In this document: piece by piece, positions 28,234 to 33,097 of the stretch
Layout of the letters: every line of letters starts with the position of its first letter
How positions within the stretch are numbered: the stretch's first letter is position 1
Assembly: GCA_020849425.1 (NCBI GenBank)
Contig: JADLGH010000024.1
Coordinates: 1-33,097 of the forward strand
DNA length: 33,097 bases
From: Candidatus Dadabacteria bacterium
Lineage (GTDB): Bacteria > Desulfobacterota_D > UBA1144 > Nemesobacterales > UBA2774
Reading direction: 5' to 3'
Made by a program: the position numbers and the translations under genes
The notes under the pieces: model-generated
What the model was told of the DNA's origin: nothing
Database searches by the model: none
The model's input: the letters and a program-made list of their open reading frames with translations, nothing else

Positions 28234-29450
28234 GTAAGCTCGTCATATCCGACCTCCCTGATTCGACATACAAGGGAAAACGCGTTTTTGTCAGGGTTGA
28301 CTTCAACGTGCCGATAAGGGACGGGAAGATAAGTGAGGATTACAGGATAAGAAGGGTAATCCCCACGATAGACTATCTTGTCGAGAGGGGCGCCAGGGTG
28401 ATACTCGGCTCCCACCTCGGAAGACCCAAGGGCATAGTGATGCCCGAGCTTTCATTAAAGCCGATCGCGGACCGCCTGTCCGAGCTCCTCGGAAAGTCCG
28501 TGAAGTTCACCGGGAAGGTGACGGGGACCGAGGTGAAGGAGTCGATAGAATCGCTCGCCGACGGCGAGGTCATGCTCCTCGAAAACCTGAGATTCCATAA
28601 AGAAGAAACAGACAACGACCCTAAATTTGCGAAAACGCTTTCATCCTACGCCGATATTTATGTAAACGACGCCTTCGGCACGTCTCACAGGAAGCATGCC
28701 TCGACGTACGGCATGGCCGCCAATTTCGAGCTCAGGGTAGCGGGCTTTCTCGTAAGCAGGGAGCTCAAGTTCCTCACCCGTCTCCGCGAAAACCCCGACC
28801 GCCCATTCATCGTCATAGTCGGCGGCGGCAAGATTAAAGACAAGATCCACGCCCTTCAGCGCCTCATCGACAAGGCCGACAAGGTCCTCCTCGGAGGGGG
28901 CGTCGCATATACGTTCCTCAAGGCAAAGGGCATCAGGATAGGTAATTCGATCGTAGAGGACGATCTGGTCGACTGGGCGAAAGACGCGCTCACAAACTAC
29001 GGTAAAAAGATATTCCTCCCGGTGGACCACGTCGTATCCAACAGCCTCGAAAAGAGAAAGAACTGCATGGTCGTGGACGGCTCCATACCCGACGACCTTC
29101 AGGGGTTCGACATAGGCCCCAAGACGGCGGCGAAATATAACCACCAGATAAAGGGGACGGGCTCCATATTCTGGAGCGGCCCGATGGGCGTGTTCGAGGT
29201 CGGCGATTTTTCGGCCGGAACGACCCAGGTCGCCCGCACCGTTGCGCTCGCCACGTGGCGCGGCGCGACAACAGTGGTCGGCGGCGGCGAGACGATAGCT
29301 TCCATAAGAAAGGCCGAGGTGCTCGATTCCGAGATCACGCACATATCCACCGGCGGCGGGGCGCTTCTCGAATTTCTGGGAGGCGACGAGCTCCCCGGAA
29401 TATCAATACTCAACGACAGGGAAGAGCGCATATCCCTGGCTGCCAATTGA
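28230..29450 (+). CDS. pgk: phosphoglycerate kinase
   Basis: GKRVFVRVDFNVPIRDG, ILGSHLGRPKG, GGGKIKDKI, FWSGPMGVFEV; ATGA overlap with gap. Confidence 0.97.
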   Translation: MSKLVISDLPDSTYKGKRVFVRVDFNVPIRDGKISEDYRIRRVIPTIDYLVERGARVILGSHLGRPKGIVMPELSLKPIADRLSELLGKSVKFTGKVTGTEVKESIESLADGEVMLLENLRFHKEETDNDPKFAKTLSSYADIYVNDAFGTSHRKHASTYGMAANFELRVAGFLVSRELKFLTRLRENPDRPFIVIVGGGKIKDKIHALQRLIDKADKVLLGGGVAYTFLKAKGIRIGNSIVEDDLVDWAKDALTNYGKKIFLPVDHVVSNSLEKRKNCMVVDGSIPDDLQGFDIGPKTAAKYNHQIKGTGSIFWSGPMGVFEVGDFSAGTTQVARTVALATWRGATTVVGGGETIASIRKAEVLDSEITHISTGGGALLEFLGGDELPGISILNDREERISLAAN

Positions 29451-29559
29451 AACCCGATTGTTAAACGGGCTTTCACTCGGGGGTAATTTATTTTAAACTT
29501 CTGATAATCTCCGGCATGACTGCGCCGCCAATCTCAAATACCGTAAGAGGAGTGCAATA

Positions 29560-30645
29560 ATGGCAAAAGTAAAGAGCACGGAAGGGATAGATTCGATAAG
29601 AAAGCTCCTCGGAAACGAGGCCGATTACCTTCTCAACCACAAGAGCAAGACCGTACCAAAGAACCAGCTCCATCTGCCCGGCCCCGATTTCGTCGACCGC
29701 ATCTTCATTCCCTCCGACAGGCCCAACTCCGTTCTCCGTAACCTCCAGCTCATGTATAACACTGGCAGGCTCGCGGGAACGGGTTATATGTCGATACTCC
29801 CGGTCGACCAGGGGATAGAGCACTCGGCCGGAGCATCGTTCGCTCCTAACCCGATTTACTTCGATCCCGAGAATATTGTAAAGCTCGCGATAGAAGGCGG
29901 CTGTAACGCCGTCGCTTCGACGCTCGGCGTACTCGGCGCGGTTTCGAGGAAATATGCGCACAAGATCCCGTTTCTCGTGAAGCTGAACCACAACGAGCTT
30001 CTGACGTATCCTAACAAGTTCGACCAGATAATGTTCGCCAACGTAGATCAGGCCTACCAGATGGGCGCCGTGGCCGTTGGCGCGACGATATACTTCGGCT
30101 CCGAGGAGAGCGACCGCCAGATCCAGGAGGTGAGCGAGGCCTTCGCCTACGCCCACACACTCGGATTAGTCACCGTACTCTGGGCCTATCTCCGTAACTC
30201 GGCGTTTAAAACGGACAAGGCCGACTACGACCTTTCCGCCGACCTCACGGGGCAGGCGAACCACATAAGCGCGACCATAGAGGCCGACATCGTGAAGCAG
30301 AAGCAGGCCGAGAATAACGGCGGCTTCCTCGCCCTTAAATTCGGGAAGACAGACCCCAGGGTCTACTCCAAGCTCACGACGGAGCACCCGGTAGACCTCA
30401 CGCGTTACCAGGTCGTAAACTGCTACATGGGCCGCGCCAGCCTCATCAATTCCGGCGGCGCATCTACGGGCAGCGACCAGGACGACCTCGCACAGGCTGT
30501 GCGTACAGCGGTCATAAACAAGCGCGCGGGAGGCATGGGCCTCATCACCGGGCGGAAATCCTTCCAGAAGTCGATGAAGGAAGGGGTCGAAATACTGAAC
30601 GCCGTTCAGAACGTTTACCTCTGCGAAGAAGTCACGGTAGCCTGA
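29560..30645 (+). CDS. fbaB: class I fructose-bisphosphate aldolase (FbaB/DhnA type)
   Basis: [53 protein letters not shown]. Confidence 0.9.
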   Translation: MAKVKSTEGIDSIRKLLGNEADYLLNHKSKTVPKNQLHLPGPDFVDRIFIPSDRPNSVLRNLQLMYNTGRLAGTGYMSILPVDQGIEHSAGASFAPNPIYFDPENIVKLAIEGGCNAVASTLGVLGAVSRKYAHKIPFLVKLNHNELLTYPNKFDQIMFANVDQAYQMGAVAVGATIYFGSEESDRQIQEVSEAFAYAHTLGLVTVLWAYLRNSAFKTDKADYDLSADLTGQANHISATIEADIVKQKQAENNGGFLALKFGKTDPRVYSKLTTEHPVDLTRYQVVNCYMGRASLINSGGASTGSDQDDLAQAVRTAVINKRAGGMGLITGRKSFQKSMKEGVEILNAVQNVYLCEEVTVA

Positions 30646-30775
30646 GTCCCGCTCTTAAAGACATCGGCCTCGCATGTCAGTGCGGAGCTTTATTGTTCCA
30701 CGCACAGGATTCCTACACTATTCTCACGCCAGGATTTATACTTGAGTGCGGGCGGCTAACCGCCTGCGCCTCGTT

Positions 30776-31906
30776 ATGAACTGGAAAATAGAAGGGCTCA
30801 AAAGGATTGACGGCATCCTCGGGGGGATTGCGTGCAGGGTTTCGCGGCTCCTCGCAAGCCCGGGGAAGGACCCTCGAAACGTCCCTCCGAAGATACTCGT
30901 AATACGGCCTGGCGGGATAGGCGACGCCGTGCTTCTCTACCCGGCGCTCGCCGTGTTGAGGCAGGAATTCCCCGGCTCGGCGATTCACGTACTCGCCGAA
31001 AAACGAAACGGCGGTATCCTCGCCGGCTGCCCCTATATCGACGGCGTCCTCCTTTACGATTCCTCGCCGGTTAAAACCCTCGCAGGCGTCGTCAAGGCGG
31101 GGTACGACATAGTTATAGACACGGAGCAGTGGCACCGTATGACGGCTGCTCTCGCTTACCTTACGCGCGCCCCGGTGAGGGCCGGGTTCGCGACGAACGA
31201 AAGGGCCCGGCAGTTCACGCACCCCGTCACGCACGGACGCGGGGATTACGAGGCGGTGAGCTTCCTTAACCTCGTCTCGGCCGTCACCGGAAAGGAGTAC
31301 ATGTTCGACGAGGAGAAGCCGTTTTTACCGATAGATCCGGGCAAATATGGAAAGACCCTTTCCGCGCTCGGAGAATTTAAAAATGGGAAGAGGGGCGTCG
31401 TCGGCATATTCACGGGCGCGACTGTTAAGGAAAGGCGGTGGGGGACACTGAAATTCGCAGGGCTCGCGAAGGCGCTCGCAGGAGAGGGGCTCGGAATAGT
31501 GCTCCTCGGCGGGCCGGGGGACGTCCGGAGCTCGGCGGAGGTCAAAAAGGGCCTCGACTATAAAAGCGTCCTCGACCTTACGGGAAAGACGCCGCTCATG
31601 GAAACGGCGGCCGTTATCTCGATGCTGGACGTGCTGGTTTCGGGGGATACCGGCCTCATGCACATCGCGTACGGGGCCGGCACCCCCACGGTTTCTCTTT
31701 TCGGCGCGGGCATCGAGGAAAAGTGGGCCCCTCGCGGGGGGCGGCATGCGGTTATAAACAAGCGCCTTCCCTGCAGCCCCTGTACGGAGTTCGGATACAC
31801 GCCGCCATGCCCCTACGGAGTCAGATGCCTCCGGGACATATCTGTAGATGATGTGAGAAAATCCACACTGGATATTTTGTCTAATATGCAAGTTAGAAAA
31901 GTTTAA
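30776..31906 (+). CDS. glycosyltransferase family 9 (heptosyltransferase-like)
   Basis: ILVIRPGGIGDAVLLYPALAVLRQEFP, VSGDTGLMHIAYGAGTPTVSLFGA; ATG at 30776 preferred over the GTG at 30746. Confidence 0.85.
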   Translation: MNWKIEGLKRIDGILGGIACRVSRLLASPGKDPRNVPPKILVIRPGGIGDAVLLYPALAVLRQEFPGSAIHVLAEKRNGGILAGCPYIDGVLLYDSSPVKTLAGVVKAGYDIVIDTEQWHRMTAALAYLTRAPVRAGFATNERARQFTHPVTHGRGDYEAVSFLNLVSAVTGKEYMFDEEKPFLPIDPGKYGKTLSALGEFKNGKRGVVGIFTGATVKERRWGTLKFAGLAKALAGEGLGIVLLGGPGDVRSSAEVKKGLDYKSVLDLTGKTPLMETAAVISMLDVLVSGDTGLMHIAYGAGTPTVSLFGAGIEEKWAPRGGRHAVINKRLPCSPCTEFGYTPPCPYGVRCLRDISVDDVRKSTLDILSNMQVRKV

Positions 31907-31940
31907 ATCTTATCTAACATAATTTGGCGCAATTGTTGAA

Positions 31941-32192
31941 TTAGGATTTCAACTTTTCATGGACTTGCTTAATCAAGTCCTCACAACACCCAGATACATT
32001 AAAACTAAGCTGGTCTATGCTGCGACCTTTTACCGCAATAGATGGAGCATTCCCATGCGCTTTGCAACGTACCGAGCCTACAGACTTCTCTATAAGGCCT
32101 TGCACTCTTTGCATTGCAGCTCGTTCTAAGATACTACCTATTTGATTCGGGGGTACTTTTCTTCCGTTTAATTCAAAGGTTACCTTAACCAT
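31941..32192 (-). CDS. small uncharacterised protein with RCKAHG and CC motifs
   Basis: MVKVTFELNGRKVPPNQIGSILERAAMQRVQGLIEKSVGSVRCKAHGNAPSIAVKGRSIDQLSFNVSGCCEDLIKQVHEKLKS; GGAGG 8 nt upstream of the ATG at 32192. Confidence 0.7.
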   Translation of the reverse strand: MVKVTFELNGRKVPPNQIGSILERAAMQRVQGLIEKSVGSVRCKAHGNAPSIAVKGRSIDQLSFNVSGCCEDLIKQVHEKLKS

Positions 32193-32230
32193 ATGTATTT
32201 CCTCCATAAACATAGACTCAATACTTTGTT

Positions 32231-32467
32231 TTAATATTTTTTATCTTTTGGAGGAACCGGGTCGTTGCCATAACTATCACTATCTCGGATTGTGCCATCT
32301 TTGCGATGGATCACAACTTCGGATTTCTCACGTTGTGCCTGTACCTTGGCACGTTCGATTGCCTCTAGTTGTGTATAGTGAACAGATCCAGCTCGGTTTA
32401 CCCCTTCCCTCTGTGTTGCCCATCCTTTCTCATGGGGTACTACATGTATATCTTTTTTCTTAGTCAT
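32231..32467 (-). CDS. DUF2188-like small protein
   Basis: DIHVVPHEKGWATQREGVNRAGSVHYTQLEAIERAKVQAQREKSEVVIHRKDGTIRDSDSYGNDP; AGGAGG RBS. Confidence 0.8.
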   Translation of the reverse strand: MTKKKDIHVVPHEKGWATQREGVNRAGSVHYTQLEAIERAKVQAQREKSEVVIHRKDGTIRDSDSYGNDPVPPKDKKY

Positions 32468-32479
32468 AACGCCTCCTGT

Positions 32480-32743
32480 TTAATAGCAATTTGGTAGATC
32501 GTCTAAATTATTTCTTGATGTGTTATCTCGGTCCGTACGCAAATATTTTCCGTTAGGACCGTTTACAACTCTTATTTCCGTGCGTCCCGATTTCCACGGC
32601 ACATAATACGTATGTAATCCAGTCTCTATGTCTCTTATTGCATCCCATTTCATTCTTGGAGACCAAGATGATCCAGAGTCACATAGGGCAGTAATATCAC
32701 CATCCCTATCTTTCCCTGTTTGTCTAACTGGTCTATCCGCCAT
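32480..32743 (-). CDS. DUF3892-like small protein
   Basis: DGDITALCDSGSSWSPRMKWDAIRDIETGLHTYYV...VVNGPNGKYLRTDRDNTSRNNLDDLP; GGGGAGA RBS. Confidence 0.75.
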   Translation of the reverse strand: MADRPVRQTGKDRDGDITALCDSGSSWSPRMKWDAIRDIETGLHTYYVPWKSGRTEIRVVNGPNGKYLRTDRDNTSRNNLDDLPNCY

Positions 32744-32771
32744 TTTTATTTCTCCCCTGCTAATTGATTTT

Positions 32772-32788
32772 TCCCTGCGTTGCAGGGA
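32772..32788. repeat. perfect inverted repeat TCCCTGC-GTT-GCAGGGA in the leader of the DUF3892-like gene
   Basis: 7-bp perfect arms, 3-nt loop; no U-tract long enough to call it a terminator with confidence. Confidence 0.75.
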
Positions 32789-32792
32789 TACT

Positions 32793-32859
32793 GTTTCACT
32801 AGTGATACATTATATCGATTGGCGTATCAGTTGTCAAACATTTTTCTTACGAATGATAC
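32793..32859. promoter_or_regulatory. candidate XRE operator array (GTATCAC/GTGATAC dyads)
   Basis: GTTTCACTAGTGATAC (32793-32808, palindromic except one mismatched pair), GTATCAGTTGTCAAAC (32824-32839, 12/16), TTCTTACGAATGATAC (32844-32859, 11/16) against GTATCACTAGTGATAC. Confidence 0.6.
32809..32837 (-). promoter_or_regulatory. exact consensus sigma70 promoter TTGACA-N17-TATAAT for the small-gene cluster
   Basis: Minus strand; -35 at 32832-32837, -10 at 32809-32814, spacer exactly 17 bp. Confidence 0.8.
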
Positions 32860-32868
32860 GGAGGTTCA

Positions 32869-33097
32869 ATGTCCAATATCGGTCTTCAAATTCTGAGCAG
32901 GAAACTACTTAGGAAGAGAGGAGATAGGGGAATAAGAGAAGTAGCAAAAGAAATTGGAATTAGTCCTTCCACTTTATCTCGTATAGAGCGTGGCCATTTG
33001 CCCGATATAGAAACCTTTGGGAAAGTATGTAAGTGGCTTAATCTAGATCCCTCTCGAATACTAGGCATAAAGACCAGCTCGGAAAAGTCTTCGAAAA
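32869..33097 (+). CDS. XRE-family helix-turn-helix regulator (partial, runs off window)
   Basis: ATG at 32869 with GGAGG RBS; MSNIGLQILSRKLLRKRGDRGIREVAKEIGISPSTLSRIERGHLPDIETFGKVCKWLNLDPSRILGIKTSSEKSSK...; not in the ORF track because it has no stop in the window. Confidence 0.85.
   Translation, partial: MSNIGLQILSRKLLRKRGDRGIREVAKEIGISPSTLSRIERGHLPDIETFGKVCKWLNLDPSRILGIKTSSEKSSK

Noticed and set aside
1-33097. CRISPR array, rRNA or tRNA genes
   Set aside because: No regularly spaced direct repeats, no rRNA-like stretches and no cloverleaf-like segments seen in the intergenic regions; a tRNAscan/Infernal run would be needed to exclude divergent cases.

Overview
The window is mostly an ordinary high-GC bacterial chromosomal segment of about 30 housekeeping or metabolic genes. 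The sequence does not fix the taxon. Genes in order: PlsC-like acyltransferase, LL-DAP aminotransferase, GT2, MBL-fold hydrolase, purB, a DsbA-like protein with an internal triplicated domain, zinc-ribbon/RDD protein, ferrooxidans-type gshA, ClC transporter, PPOX-fold protein, argH, nitroreductase, an EcKinase-like plus Suc_Fer-like pair, ROK kinase, pheT-ihfA-DUF502-tilS, a divergent katA/oxyR pair, cysteine desulfurase, argC, gap-pgk-class I aldolase and GT9. Two places stand out. (1) The right edge (~31.9-33.1 kb) is an AT-richer accessory segment. It has three small same-strand genes (an unnamed Cys/His protein, DUF2188-like, DUF3892-like) diverging from a partial XRE-family regulator that is missing from the ORF track. 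The 125-bp divergent gap holds an exact consensus TTGACA-N17-TATAAT promoter for the small genes, interleaved with helically phased GTATCAC/GTGATAC dyads. This looks like a self-contained regulatory switch and is the best candidate here for an undescribed system. (2) The katA/oxyR gap contains a 15/16 match to the tetrameric OxyR ATAG-N7-CTAT-N7-ATAG-N7-CTAT site, set between divergent promoters. No tRNA, rRNA or CRISPR array and no intact transposase were seen. All motif and family calls were made by eye without database searches.
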